From assembly GCA_905221615.1 (NCBI GenBank), contig CAJNDT010002902.1:723528-787527 (forward strand): a DNA stretch of 64,000 nt, given 5' to 3'. Made by a program: the position numbers and the translations under genes. Origin of the DNA: Symbiodinium sp. CCMP2592. Its lineage: Eukaryota > Sar > Dinophyceae > Suessiales > Symbiodiniaceae. The notes beneath the pieces are model-generated. The model was not told the DNA's origin. It ran no database searches and worked only from the letters and a program-made list of their open reading frames with translations. Below, piece by piece: positions 1 through 12,559 of this stretch (position 1 is its first letter; each line of letters starts with the position of its first letter).

Positions 1-842
1 GCCTGCCAGACGAACAGTCGCGCGGAGCTCAGGCTCAGGCGGGCTTTGTCCGGCTTTGCCGGGCCTCAGCCAAGCTGAGCTCAGGCTTCGTTGTCTGCGT
101 CGGGGCTGTTGGGCTTGGCCCTCGGCCCCGAGCTGCAAGGAACGAAGCAACACCTCCGTGCTCTGGTGCTCTGCAGTACTCTGCAGGTCCATATGGGTCT
201 CGACGCCTCTGGGCGCCTGGCACTTGAGGCCCAGGGCTGCGCTGAGCCACGGCGGCCAAAGGCGAGACCAGGGACTGTGTCCACATCGGAATCGTTTCAC
301 GACCATGTGGTTAAGCACAGTTTCGTTGCCGATGCTTCGTGTCTCGTGCTAGGCTGCTGGCGGTTGGGGCCCTGTAAGCTGCATGTGCACCAGATCTGCC
401 AAAGGCATGCGCTTTGCAAGAGTTGAATGCAGCATGTACGCAGATCGCATGACTTCTCCGTCTTGCCAACAACCGCATTCTCTTCTTCAGCTTCAGCTGC
501 CTGAACCCGCCGAGGTCATGAAGGCTTTCTCCTGAGAATGGAGGTTCTCCGGCATATGTTATGTCGGTCAATCCGTGAGCCTCTTAATGTCTGCCGAGAC
601 ATTCCTAAACTTCGAGATTGAAAGGCCTTGCGCTTTGCTGCACTGCGCGAAGCTGCGGGCGCTGCCGTGGCTGCGGCAGGCTGGCAAAGCTCGGTGCCTA
701 GAGTATTGCGTAGAGAGCTCTTACTCTATTGATTCCGCGTGCTTGCAAGTGGCACACTTCGAAAGGAAAATGATTGTCTCGAGAATCATGCGCGGCCATT
801 GAGGCAATGTCTCAGATGCCTCTGAATCTGGCTGTGTGCACT
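1..842. other. no recognisable gene
   Basis: Both strands carry several overlapping open frames of 60-110 codons, as expected for GC-rich dinoflagellate DNA. None shows a domain motif or a convincing exon with splice signals. I see no repeat or RNA gene here. Confidence 0.5.
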
Positions 843-1631
843 TTACTTGCCGCTGGGCAGAGGAGCGCAAAAGGGATTTGCACGTGGCTGCAATTGAAGT
901 CTTGTGATGAAGTCGTATAGGGCATCGTTGAATCGCGGCAACTCAGATGTATTTTTTGTTGGGGACCCGGCTGCGATTGAAGAGTCAACCTCGTAGTGTG
1001 GGCGCAGAAATCCTTCGTTGAAGCGTGTGATTGCCACAATGGTTTCACTGCGTCTGGAGGACCGGCCAGATGCCCTTGAATTTGATTTGGGAGACGGCGC
1101 TGCTGGGCAAGAATGCGGGAGCTGTTGGTGTTGAGGCTTAGCCGGGTTCCTCCTCGAGAATGCTCCTGTATTTCAAAGGTGAAATCGAGTCAACATCTGT
1201 TGTTCAATGGCAGCGAGGTCAACGAGCAGACAAGGGACCAAGGAGGGATGACTGAGTGGATTGGATTTTCTGTCGGTGCTGAGGAAGTCTCCAATGTCAA
1301 TCTGGTGGTGGAGGTTGGGCATCATGTGTTTTGTTGAACAGGATGCAGGTGAACAGCATCCTGACACATGATGCTACCTTCTTGTCTTCTTGAAGACTCT
1401 GTGAACTTTGGGGTGCTCTAAAGGCACCATAGCCCAGGTGTTTAAGCCGTCTTCCAGGGCATCATTTCTTGCTTCTCGATTCCAGATCTTATTTTGCAAG
1501 GGTGGCGCAAGCATCCATGCCGCCGGTTTGGACAACTTCTCCTTTGTACAGCCTGGAGGCACGCTGGGGCGACAGTTCTTTGCTTTCCAATTCGTTGCCG
1601 GCCCTAGGGGAGACGACCATCTGCACGTAGA
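843..1631 (-). pseudogene. decayed intronless reading frame
   Basis: Read on the minus strand, one single frame is open for 85 codons (1631-1377), then 66 codons (1373-1176), then 109 codons (1172-846), broken only by two in-frame stops and closed by a third at 843-845. That is about 260 codons with two interruptions and no frame change, unlike the short-exon genes elsewhere in the window. The encoded text looks protein-like, with segments such as ITRFNEGFLRPHYEVDSS and LVDLAAIEQQMLTRFHL, but I do not recognise a family. A plausible reading is a processed retro-copy or a remnant of an intronless element. The antisense frames at 1113-1337 and 1408-1635 (+) could instead be the real signal, so the call is tentative. 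Confidence 0.35.
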
Positions 1632-2225
1632 TTAGTGCAGCAGGGTGCGCTGTGGCAGAGCGGTTCAGATGCTCGGGTTACTGTTGCTTGCAGTGGCTTC
1701 GGAGACCTGCTGATGGCAAAGCATCCTTCAAATCTCCGCCACGATCTCTTCCGCTCACCTGCTATTCTTGTTTGCGCAGCTTGAGGTATATGTTTTAGCG
1801 GAGGAAGTCTTGTCAACCAAGCTCAGTCCACGGGATTCCTTGAGCACTGAGTCATGTGCATGGCAGGAGAGTTTGCCATCTTTGATCTGCAGAAAGGGCT
1901 AAGGCCGCCCGTTAAAGCAATTTGCTCACTGCGACCGTTTCGGAGTCTTCCCTGCCCCTTCTGTCAGGCAGCACTTGGCCCAGGCACAGCTGCTCCTGGC
2001 GGTCTCCACCCTGGGCCGCGAGGCCACTAGCACTAGCGTGCCGATAGGACGTAAGCCTGCTTCAAATGCTCATCACGGCAATGGTTTCCCGAAAGAGTGG
2101 AGCGCGGCTTGCGGGTTCAGGAGAGAATTTTTCAAGAGGGGCCTGTTGGAGGTGGTGCAAGTTGCTGGCTCCAGCATGAGCTTGGTGGGCTTTGGTTTAT
2201 TCTTTCCTCCCTCCGTCTCTTTCTG

Positions 2226-2254
2226 CATATATATATATACGCATAGATCTATAC

Positions 2255-2287
<33 letters not shown>
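2226..2287. repeat. AT / CT microsatellite
   Basis: A short alternating AT run (2226-2239) is followed by a nearly pure CT run (about 2254-2287). Confidence 0.9.
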
Positions 2288-5200
2288 CCCGTCTTTCTCC
2301 TTCCTAAACTTCCGAATCAATTTTTGTGGAGGCAGCTTTCAGTTTGACATTTTGAAGGAAATATCAACAGATGTTCACCGACACATTTTGATCCGGAGCA
2401 GGCTTCGGAGTATCGGAAAAACGCCGTGCATTTCTTGGCTAACTTCCAAGAGTTCTCCTTCTTCTTACAGTCTCACCTGCCAGGGTGGGTTCTAGTGTAC
2501 GACAGCTTTCGGGGTCCCTGCTGTGTGGCTCTATGCAACTGCCCAATCGGGAGCTTCGAGCCTTGAAGGTGCTTAGCCTGCTTTTTCTTCAGGATTCACG
2601 TCCGCTTTGGAAGAATCAGGGCCCAGGGCCTCTGGAGCTGCCGGGAACAGTCTGCACATGGCGGTCAGGTCATTGTCACCGTCGCCGAGCATGCAAAGGT
2701 TTTAGAGGTGCCTGCATGTCAATCTGACCAATTCAATGGTGGCCAGTTTCGGTGCACCGCGGTGTCGTGTTGTGGTGGTCGCTGTGGTTTCTGAGTGGCG
2801 GAGGCCTCCGGATACGAGGCCATTCTCGGGCGTGTAGCCTCGCCGGTGCCCGGCACCCTCGAGCAAGGGTCTCAACAGGCAAAGATGTGAGGAACACACG
2901 TGCGGACTTGCGGGTCTGCTCCGGCTGCAGGGGCGAGCTGTGCTTCAAGCGCCTTGATGTGGTCGAGGTCCAGGATTTTGGGCTAAGAGCGCCCATGTCT
3001 CTCTAGAATGACGTGCAAGCCGACAAGGCCGCCGGGAAGCTGGCGCCGACGCCGTTCGCGTCGCCGCTGCGCTTCCAGGCAGGAGAGAGCCTTTGTGTTG
3101 TGGAGTCTTGTGAAAGCCGTTAGTGTTGGACGTTTTCTTCCTTTTGGGAGGTTTTTGAGAGGCCAAAGCGCCTCGTGCTGGTCGGCCAGCTTGCCGACAA
3201 AGCTTTCGCCTCAGCTCGGAGCATGTTTCGCTGCAGCCCGTCCCGTACTTTCTTGTCAAGAGCTCAGCTCTAGTCTATGCCGAAGTCCATGACCGGAGAT
3301 GGCTTCAAAGTACATGAGACTCCTGCGAGTACGAAACATGTGAGTCATGCCACCGCATCGCACCAGCCGAAGCCCGCAACGCCGTCCCGGCAGAACTGCA
3401 GCTAAGTTACATTTCTTAAGACTTTAGTCCTGGCTATGGCCATGACGGATTCCAGAAGATTCTCACCTTTGAGGCTTGGAGGGAGGGCAGAGTGCGGTAG
3501 CGGAAGAGCAAGAAGAAACGATGCTGCACTATGTTAGAAGCCCTGAAGCTCAGCGGAAGGAAGACTCAAAAAGAAAAGACAGGGTGGGAAGAGACAGATC
3601 CCAGGGCTGCTTGCGCGGACTTGTAACGGTCGATGTCTCCTGTGTCACACTTTATCACCATGGTGTCCTCTGTACATTCCTTGCCAACATTTGCTGGCCT
3701 CAAATTCTGCACCCCGGCACTTGGTCAACAGCTTTGTGGCTGCACTTGCGGGCTCGCTCGTGAGTTGCTGATTGTTGCATTGTGGAGCTGGAAGCCCTCT
3801 TCATCCTTCTTCGGCCGGAGCTGGCGCCCTGGCTTGTGCCCTGCTGAGTACCACTGACCACACTCCCGTCACCCGTCCGAAAATCAACACGAGCCCGACG
3901 GCCTGGGCTTCTCCCAGTTCTGATCTCCTGTTCGGTGGCGAAATTCACACCAAGCCTTGTGCTGGCCGAATGCAATGTGCATCAAAGTCTGCGTTTCTTG
4001 ATCAACTTTCGGGTGGGTGCAGAGTGCAGCAGATGGTGCGATTGTGGAGAAAGGAGTAGTGCTCCAAAAATATTCAGATATCCTCAGTCAATCCTACACG
4101 AGTGACGAGCACCTAGCAGGTCGCGTAGTGTCCCTCAGGGAGTCTTCAAGATAGAAGGATGGAACAAGTTGTGGAAGCTGGAGTCAACCATCGCCGACGT
4201 TTTGGCATGCCGCCTTCGCGAGTACCTTGACATGTGGACTGGCCGAGTGTGTACAGCCAGAGGCAGGAGGAGTCAACCTCCCTGCCGGACCTTCCGCACA
4301 TTTGATCACACCTGTGCACTGACTCGTGGTACTGGGGTGTACGTTGGTGCTTCAAACCTAGGATTGCAGGACCCATGATGATACTTACAGTCTTACAGTT
4401 TAGACACCGGCAGGGCACTGGGACGGCTCTGCGATGCGATGTGTGGTGCTGCAGCGCGGCGGCGCCAGGCATCGAAGGCCCGCGCTGCCCCTGCTTTTGC
4501 TCATCGGCTCTTCAGTGATGTTCAACTACTTGTATGGGCTTGTTCAGATTGTGTCGGCTTCGTGCGAGGTACTGACCCGGGCACGACAGAAGTGCATCGA
4601 GCTCCGGGACAAGGATGCATCGCGGACTCTGTGTGTCAGCCTGTTGGAGAAGTTCAAGGCAGGAAATCCGGGGTTCGGCTTCTTGTCGGTGCAGCATGGG
4701 GAATGACATGTGCTCAAACAACATAGCCTCGGAAAGAGCATGTTCTCTCGAAGGACGACGCCGGCGATGACGCAGCTTGGAAGCAGAAGCGCGCAGACAG
4801 CGTCTCTGTGAACTTCAAGCTTCCGAGCCGAGCTCTGTAAGGACTTGCCTTTGCAGCATCTGCGGGCTGCGGAGCAGCACTTGGCCGCGGTGGAGCGCTG
4901 GCTCCGGGGCCAAGGCCCTGGGGCAGAGCTGTGCTGGAAAAGAGCCCACAGGCAGTGCCACAAGGGAAACGAGGCACATGAGCGCTCACACGAGGATGCT
5001 GGCCCTGGCCCTGGCCCTGGCCCAGGGAATGTCACAGCAACAGCACTTGCGTCGTTACATACCCCTCGCACGCGTCTGACCGAAGAAGGCCACTGCAAGA
5101 CCCGGAACCCTATACGTGCGGGCTGATTCAAGGCAAAGTGCCATCTGTTTTGACACGGTACCCTGGCACGTGCACTCATGTCCGCCCGGGGCCTGCCGAG

Positions 5201-6160
5201 TCCGTGAAATAAACGCAACCGTCAAGAGCCCCAAGAGCCGCAAAGGGCACAAACTTGGAGAACACATGAAAACTTCCCAAGGCTCCGGGCTGTGAGAACA
5301 TCAGCAATGCTGCGAAGAGAGATACGGCGGAAACGTCGGCCCGGCGTAGATAGGGACGAACTCTGCTGATGATACGCCCTGCAGCAGGCGTCAACTGCAG
5401 CCAGTCTCTGTCCCCAAATGCTAGCGGTATCCCGTTTAAATGCGGAGGTCTCAGACCCAGACAGTCTGTGCGAGGCCATGATGAAGAGGGCGCCGAGAAC
5501 CTGCGCAAGGCTGGATGTTGAGTTGACGTGTTTGGGGTCCTTGGAGACTTTGCTGTTGGTGCCGGCGAAGCTGAGATCTCAGGAACTGGGAGTCAGTGAG
5601 GCGCAACGGCGCATGAGCAGCAGCCCCGAGGCGAGTGTTGGGAGCACAGCCTCGCACCTTCTAATTTGTGCGTGGGTCTTCGGGTTGCCAGGCCATTGAG
5701 TTCACCCAGAACTTCGAGCAGGTCGAAGGCGCATCTCCAAGCAAGACAACACCAGGGTCTTTGGAGCTTCTGGATGCTAGATCCGGGTTTAGCTCGAAGG
5801 GGAAGGCAGGTTGTACTCTGAGTTTTGTCCGCCTCTTCGTCTGCGGCAGGTGTCTAGCCTTCATCCTGTGTGAGACGTCGTCGAAGAGTGCAGTCAGAGT
5901 CTCGATGCTGCCAGGCGAAGTGTTCGTCCAGGCTTTGACGGGCTCTGTGAAGGTAAAGAGCTTCCGGCATCCAGGTCCCTTGCATACTTCCCATCTACAC
6001 CGCACCATGTGTCCCATGCTGTGCGGCTGAGTGGTAGCTAGCTGACATTGTTCAGGCAAAGTCTTTATCACCAACGTACGCCTTTGCTTCTACTCCTGCG
6101 TCCTGGGCGTGGAAGTCTCTTGCTCCGCGAAGTGGGAAGAGATCGCCAGCTCCCGGGCTG

Positions 6161-6206
6161 CAGTCTGGGAGTCTCTGGGAGTCTCTGGGAGTCTCTGGGA
6201 GTCTGG
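6161..6206. repeat. 10-base tandem repeat
   Basis: The unit GTCTCTGGGA occurs in about four head-to-tail copies with a degenerate last copy. Confidence 0.9.
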
Positions 6207-6964
6207 GGAACTGTTTTGATTGCCTCCAAGCATGTGGACTACGACACACCAAGGCTTGAGGTTGGTAGACACATCACACGCCCAGACATACCCTGTGCTC
6301 GTCTACTTCAAGGATGAGATCGAATTCGATGGTCAGGCGCATCGGTGTAGCCGCTCTCAATTGACAGGCTTATCTCTGCCTTCTTGGCCCGAGGGCGTGA
6401 AAGAGCTGGACTTGCGGATATTCGAGTTCGCGGATCTCGGAGCGCTGCAGAAGAGTGCGACCTACTTCGTGCCGCTGGCAATTTAGAACAGTTTCCCTCG
6501 ATGGTTGCGCTTTTTGGAGACTGAGCTGGGGGTTGCATAGGGTGTTGCTTTGCCCATCTAGAAAGAAACATGCGCAAGTGAAACACTCATTCGGGCGGTT
6601 TGGGTTTGGTCTGTCAAATCTGCAAATCACTCTGAACCAACAAGAAGAGTAGCTAGCTTGCCCGCAGAGAATCTTACGAAGACGAGAAAGACTCTCACAA
6701 GGGCTTCGATGACCAAACGACTCGCTTTGAAGGTGGGTGCAGACCTTTTTGGCATCTACGAGGAGGCTGAGGCCAAGAAACCTGCTCCAGTGGCGACAGC
6801 ATCGTCCGCGATCACCCGCCTGGAGCGCACGTCTTCGCTGATCTCGCCGGAAGCAGTTCCTGGGCAGAGATAGCGTGTGCCCACAATCTCGCAAGTGACA
6901 GCATCCCGTGCTGTCATCTTGTGCAGCGTTTGAAAGTGCTGGCCCACTTCTTGCGAACTCCCAG

Positions 6965-7245
6965 GTGCTGAAAGAGCTGTCCATGTGGGAACTGGAGCGA
7001 CGAACCAATCTGTTCAAAAACAACTGGAAGGCACCCTACTTTCCACATGATGGAGTCGGGAAGTTGCCTGGTGTGCATCCGACTGGCAGAGGGCCGGGCA
7101 GGTCGAGGAATAGCGTAGCACTCGTCAAGACCTGCTGCACCCTGCTGTCGCCCAGGATGAAGTGGGTTTCCTTCGAGGACAACTCCTACTCGCGCCATCC
7201 CTTCATCCCTGAAGGTGTTGACGAGCAGAAGATTTCAGCAGCTCA
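6965..7245 (+). CDS. possible two exons, unknown protein
   Basis: After an AG acceptor at 6963-6964 the frame reads VLKELSMWELERRTNLFKNN and continues WKAPYFPHD. A second stretch after an acceptor at 7154-7155 reads MKWVSFEDNSYSRHPFIPEG. Both have the amino-acid balance of real coding sequence and lie on the strand used by the other genes here. No family is recognised, the connecting intron ends are not certain, and upstream and downstream exons were not found. The 6658-6873 frame (RLALKVGADLFGIYEEAE) may belong to the same gene. Confidence 0.35.
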
Positions 7246-9620
7246 GATTCAGAACACCAAGCAAGTTCAGTCTTCTGTGCGCATGGCCACATACACAGAG
7301 TGTGTCTGCATCGCAGTCCGAGACAGTCGGAAGCTGCCGTGTGGCTAGAAGGGTTGCTGACTTAATGGGAAATCAATCGGGGAACTTGAATTTGAATGAT
7401 AGGGTCGCCGCAACTAGAAAGACTGGAGGCGATATTCGGATAGAAGTGAAAAATGCAACGAAAGCGAACAAGACGACCTCTGAATGCCAGCATACCCAAG
7501 AATCAGAATGTCACCACGAGTAAACAAGCAAGAGGAGCACACAAGGAATGGAAGATCATACGAGAGGGAGAGCCGAGGCCAGTGAGACACCTCCGGTGGA
7601 GGTGGTGGAGTTTCTCGGCGAGCGCCGGCGATGCACCTGGAGAGCGTCCGAACATGCATCACCACTCGACACGGAAGTGTGCACTTTGCGTTTTGTGGAC
7701 CGTCTGCGTTGTTGCGACCAGGAGCACTTTCCCGGTGGAGGGCGAAACGGATGAGCTTGGCTGGCAGTACTCCACGGACTTTGCATCTGGACTGCACCGT
7801 AACTGCGCAATACTGCTTCTTGCGATTCATTCCATTGGAACTGAGGTCCTTGGCAACACCGGCTGGCTACCATATTGTGCGAGCATGAGCTTCGTCAGGC
7901 GTAGGCACGTTCCGCCTAGCATGAGTATTTGAGACCGTTGGTGCCTACCTTGGAGGGAATGCTTTAGGACGGGATGCTGTCTTGACCGAAAGGACTGAAT
8001 CCGATTTGTTCGATGAGGGAATGTGACACTGCGACACCTGAAGATCTTGGAATCTTGGGTAACTCCAATCCCTCGAGGTGTTGGAAGCCTTCATTCTACA
8101 CGGATGCGGAGGATGATGCTAAGCAGAGAGACCGAGCACCAACGACCATTCTGCAGAATAAGGCAGGGTGGAAGTCCTTACAGACTGCGGCTGCATCCCG
8201 CTTCGAGTTTGTTTATCTTTCGAAGCAGCCAAGAGGATTCGACACGGGCCAAGTTCCCGATCTTCGAGCAGGTCCTGGGGGACATCTCCTTAGAGGCTCC
8301 GGTGTGATCTATGCTAAGCTTGTGCAGCACGTTGTGGTCTGAGCTGCTTAAGGGCAGGCATACTTGTTGCCTGTAGCTGGTGAGGTATTGGGCCAGTCTC
8401 TACTCACTGACGACTGGCGCGATCCCGATTGCCTCATGAACTTCTATTGGGAGGCACCGCGGCTGAAAGCCTGTCGACCCCCACACGTCTTTTGAAAGTC
8501 TGTTACTGACCATTACATTACATCCAGAATCTAGAAGTTTGCTCGATATCCCAGACAAGTTTTGAGTCATTCCCAAGTGGGACAAGTCGAAACTTCAAAA
8601 CACAATTCACAACACCTAAGGATTGTGTAGGTGGAAAGAATGTGGATAAACACTACATGATACGACTGCTACAAATTCACGGGTCCAGACTGTGATCATT
8701 CTCGGCGGGTGGTTTGCATTCATTCGAAGACCCCTTATTCCGCAGCATCCCGAACGCCGGTGCAAGGTCCTTAAGCGGGAAGTCATTCGTTACCTGATAG
8801 TAGATGTTCTAGATCTCGCCATTTTCATTGTTTTGTTAGCAAGCGATTGTTCGTTCACCCATCCTTGGACGCGTCCTTGTCCAATTCGGGCTATCTCTCC
8901 GTCATGAGCTTGCGCACCTTTTCAGCACACGAACAAGAGAACAGTTGCTGGCACCGGGACTCACGTCTGCCGCAGCACCTGGGTTGGCAGAAAGCGTCAG
9001 GAGCTTCTGTGCGAGGCTCGTGGGACCTTCAACAGACCTGAGTTGTGCTGGTCTCGCCAGCCCTTCAGATGAGTCTTCACTCATGTACTTGTTACTCGGG
9101 GTCTATTCTCGCTCGCTCGGGTCGCAGACGCTGGAAATGCTAAACCTGAAATCTGCAGCTAACCCTTCGATCGGCGATGGTCAGTCCCGAATGGAAACGA
9201 AATGCTTGCCGGTATTTTGGGCAAAGCGAAGAAGAAGATCGCTGAATCATTATGTTCAATTATGCGACATCGCACGATGCCCCTGCCCTGTCGCTGGGAC
9301 CTCATCCCAGAACCCTAAACGCTTAAAAGCTCGGCACGGAGAGCGAAGAGAGTCGGGAAAGATGACAGACAGAGTCGGGAATAACAGAGAGTGGGAGTTA
9401 CGAATCTGCCTTACAAGAGTCAGGCATCAACTGCCTACAACAATGAATGTTTTGAGTTGTGGGGCCTAACTTAATGACTTAAAGTCCAGGTAGCAGCTCA
9501 CAGGTTCTGTCGGCTTCAGGCCCGCGTTGGTTTTACTTCGAGTTTTGAGACCAATTTTTTGGCCCGAGCCCGCGCAGTTTCGGGCTCCGGCCGGGTCATG
9601 AACAGCCAGCATTTTCCTCG
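7246..9620. other. no recognisable gene
   Basis: Only overlapping short open frames of unclear meaning are present. No motif, repeat array or RNA gene was seen. Confidence 0.45.
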
Positions 9621-9627
9621 TGGAGTT

Positions 9628-10352
9628 GCTCAACCAACATCTCCTTGCAGGATTTAGGATTTTTAACCAGCATCTCATTTCCTTTTGGTGTTTCGATTCC
9701 TCAACCAACATCTCCTTGCGGTTTTGGTTTCTCAACCACAATCTCCTTTCACGGATTGTTTTTTTGGCCGGCATCTTGTTTGAGGTTTAGGTTTAGGGTG
9801 TCCCAGCTTTCATCACCTTCTGGGGTGCGGGGTGTGGCCATCAACATGGGCTTGTAGGTTGCTGTCGCAGGCTCGGCATCCAACATGTCCTTTTCGTGTT
9901 TACGGTTTTGGCAGCCAATATCTCCTCTGTATTTGCTTTTAGGGTTCACGGTTGGCCAGCTTTCATCTCTGTTTAGGGTTCCGGGTTTCGCAACCGACAT
10001 CCTCTCCTTTGAGGGTTTCGGGTTTGGCAACCAACATCTCCTTTCAGGGTTTAAGGTTTCTCCAGAATTTGGGGTTTTGGCAGCCAACGTCTCCTTGTCG
10101 TGCTCTGGGTTTCACAGCCAACGTCGCGCTTTAGGGTTGTGAGTTTCTCAACTCTCAACCACCACCTCCTTTTGTGGTTTGGGTTTTCCAACCAACGTCG
10201 CCTTTTAGGGTACTGGGTTTGTTGACTAGTGACTAGCATCTCCTTTTCGGGCTTGGCGTCTGGCGTCCAACATCTCCTTTTAGGGCGTCTTGGGTTTGGC
10301 AGCCAACATCTCTCATGAGGGTTTAGGGTCTGGCAACCAACATGGATTTCAG
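9628..10352. repeat. degenerate minisatellite with telomere-like motifs
   Basis: About twenty diverged copies of a roughly 36-40 base unit are present. The most conserved core is CCAACATCTCCTTTT, followed by AGGGTTT-type sequence and then a GG(C/T)TTGGCA-like link. The TTTAGGG/GGGTTT part resembles the plant and dinoflagellate telomere repeat, but it is embedded in a longer unit and never forms a pure tandem telomere array. On the minus strand the units translate to repeated RRCWLPNP-like peptides; these are best read as by-products of the repeat, not as a protein. Confidence 0.85.
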
Positions 10353-12369
10353 GGAGTTCTGTGCCCGTTGGAAACAGCGCTGCCATGTAATTGTAGCGTA
10401 AGAGGTCGGCTTCAACTCTCAATCCATCCTTTCAATGGGGGCTTTTCGGGGAAGGAGATGGGCTCCGTGGACTTGGAGATCAGCGCTTGGAGCGATGGTA
10501 GCAGCTTCGCCTCCGTGGTGAAGGGGAAGGTCACTCGACGGTCTCTTGCGAAGTCCCCACCCTAAGTCCCAAGAGTTGGATCTTGAATAGGACGATTTCG
10601 ACAAATGCCACGATGTCATACCCATGGCATAGGAGTGCTGGACGAGCCGGAATAGCTGGACAACCCTAGACTGTGTTACAATATTAGTGCACTATGGCAG
10701 CAAGAAGACGGAGTGGCAGACTACGTGAACGGCAGCCTAGATAGAAATGAGAGGTACGAAAGCATACTCGAAAGCATAACGTAATGTCACAGTCACATTA
10801 GAGCGGTAACAGCAGCGATGGAGCACCACTGGAGCACTCTATGTTGAATCGCACGGAACCGAATGCGAGGACAGCATATGCCCCCTTAGAAGTGAATTAT
10901 CGAGGCTAAGGTGGTAAACGAGTAGATTTTCCGAACCAATACACACATGCTGTCTTCACAGCACAACGATAGAACAACCGAGCCCGCAAATCATGTCCAA
11001 ATCAAACACCGAGCAAATCACGAGCACGGATTCAGCTTCGGAGCGATGGAGGACGATACAAGTAAATGGACAGGGAACAACCAAGAACAGTCTCATCCAA
11101 TGACGTTTTAATTTTTAATGCAAAGCAAAATCATGATACACTTATCGGGTCAGGGAGAATGCTCGATGATGAGTGGGTCTGTCTGTGCAACCAGCAAGGC
11201 TGGCACTGAGACAGAGAAATCAAAGCGGGACAAACGGAGAATGGGCTCAACAGAACAGAACAAGCCGAATCATCCAGCAGCACAGTAGGTCAGACAGGAG
11301 TGGTAGACTCAACAGACCACTGGGGTTGACGCGGTTCGGATAGCAGGGAGGCAGGCTAAGACTCGATTTCTCGAATCGAACGAGAGTATTAAGTCATGTA
11401 TGGTTCTGTGTCTTATCAGACCCATGAGTCTGGCAGCTGGTGAACAGAAGAGCCCGAGCGGTCCCTGAGGTCAGAACCATCGAGATGCGATCTCCGGTGC
11501 CACCCGCGCCTATGTGTCCGAAGGCGGAGTGGGCGGAGTACTGTGAAGCCTACAACCGTGAAAGAGCGACTGTCGTGATGGGTTGCGCTTGTTTGTAGTC
11601 CTTCCCCCCCCCCCTCGTCCGGGACCCCCTCATACGGGGGTCCCGGGCTGTTGAACCGGACTCCGTGAACATGTGTCTACATGACCATTGCAACAGTCAA
11701 TGCGCAGTAGCTGACTGTGCAAGTCATTTTGAGCTTGTGCAGTCTCGGCCAATGGCCTAATCTCCATGCGCCGAATTGTCTGCTGTCCAAGCCCTGAGGA
11801 GACACGCGTGCAGAGCACATGGCATGTTGTCATCTTGGAGGACAAGGCGGCAGCAGCGAAACTCTCAGGGTCTTGCCTGTCGACTTGTATCACAGGAGGA
11901 GGGTGGGGCAGTACTAGAACACCTTGTCCCAAGATATACAAGGGCCCTTGCTTGGCCCTTGCTGGACCGTGAGGGTTTAAATATGTACGTTCTCTGTCCC
12001 AACGGTGTTGGTACACTGAGCAGGCACCTTCCAGCACCTGAGAGACTCTGCCAGGTGCTGCTGGAGAGTGTTTCCATGTCCTTGGATGTTCCTTGTGGCG
12101 GCATGGCGCCATTTCATCGGTTTGATGCGTGGTACTGGTACACAGCCAGGCCAGCAGGGCTTGCCTGACTCAGCAGTGAGGTCCTGAATCGAGCCTGTGA
12201 TCAGGCTAGGACTAGGATGATCGTGCATTCGGAATCTTCCGTTGTCCGGAAAGAAACACCAGTCAGAAAAGTGCCATGAACACACGGCAGTACTAGTAGC
12301 TCAACTAAGCCCGTGTCCAATCAGATTTCGGAGAATCGGATACCCGCATACACTCACTTAGGGCGTTTA
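10353..12369. other. gene-poor stretch
   Basis: From about 10.63 to 11.63 kb there is no open frame of 60 codons on either strand, which is rare in this GC-rich window. The flanks hold a + strand frame at 10420-10563 (SVDLEISAWSDGSSFASVV) that could be an exon, a C-run at 11604-11614 and a strong hairpin at 11619-11646. Nothing else was recognised. Confidence 0.5.
11619..11646. other. perfect GC-rich hairpin
   Basis: Two 11-base arms (CCGGGACCCCC and its complement) are separated by the six-base loop TCATAC. It follows a C-run and lies at the edge of the gene-poor stretch. It could be a structured RNA element or a small inverted repeat; no T-run follows it. Confidence 0.6.
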
Positions 12370-12480
12370 GGTTTTACTTGGATCATGTGTCTTCCACGAC
12401 TGAGAGCCGAGGCACCAACTTCAATGTCATTGCCTGCGACACCTTCAGCGTGCAAGATGGCAAGCTGAAAATGGTCAGGA
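12370..12480 (+). CDS. NTF2/SnoaL-like domain exon (partial)
   Basis: The + strand frame beginning after a TTTAG acceptor reads FYLDHVSSTTESRGTNFNVI and continues ACDTFSVQDGKLKMVR. The pattern of a small residue-rich strand followed by V-x-D-G-K-(I/L) is typical of the last two strands of the NTF2/SnoaL-like fold, where x-F-x-V-x-D-G-K is a recurring signature. Only this exon is recognisable. The sequence 12555-13023 downstream may hold further exons, including a possible C-terminus (AVDEKARELFLA then stop at about 13023). The assignment rests on one short motif. Confidence 0.35.
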
Positions 12481-12559
12481 CCGGACCTGGAAGTCTGGAA
12501 GCCCGACTTTTTTTCTGCATGGGATTGCGAGCTAAGCAGGACTTGCGGCATTGAGTGGC

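Larger units (their letters stand above)
1636..6954. other. unassigned stretch with scattered open frames
   Basis: No recognisable domain. A + strand frame at 4521-4704 (peptide around VQIVSASCEVL and LLEKFKAG) and one near 4845-4950 (LRAAEQHLAAVERWL) have helical, protein-like composition and could be exons, but no boundaries can be fixed. The only other structure seen is low-complexity DNA: a CT run near 2260, GGCCCT repeats at about 5002-5024 and a 10-base tandem repeat near 6.17 kb. Confidence 0.4.

Noticed and set aside
4544-5218. 224-codon minus-strand frame
   Set aside because: No domain, passes through a GGCCCT repeat giving Gly-Pro runs, and is antisense to protein-like plus-strand segments.
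9466-10422. Minus-strand repeated RRCWLPNP-like peptides
   Set aside because: The periodicity comes from the DNA minisatellite; frames break and shift between units.
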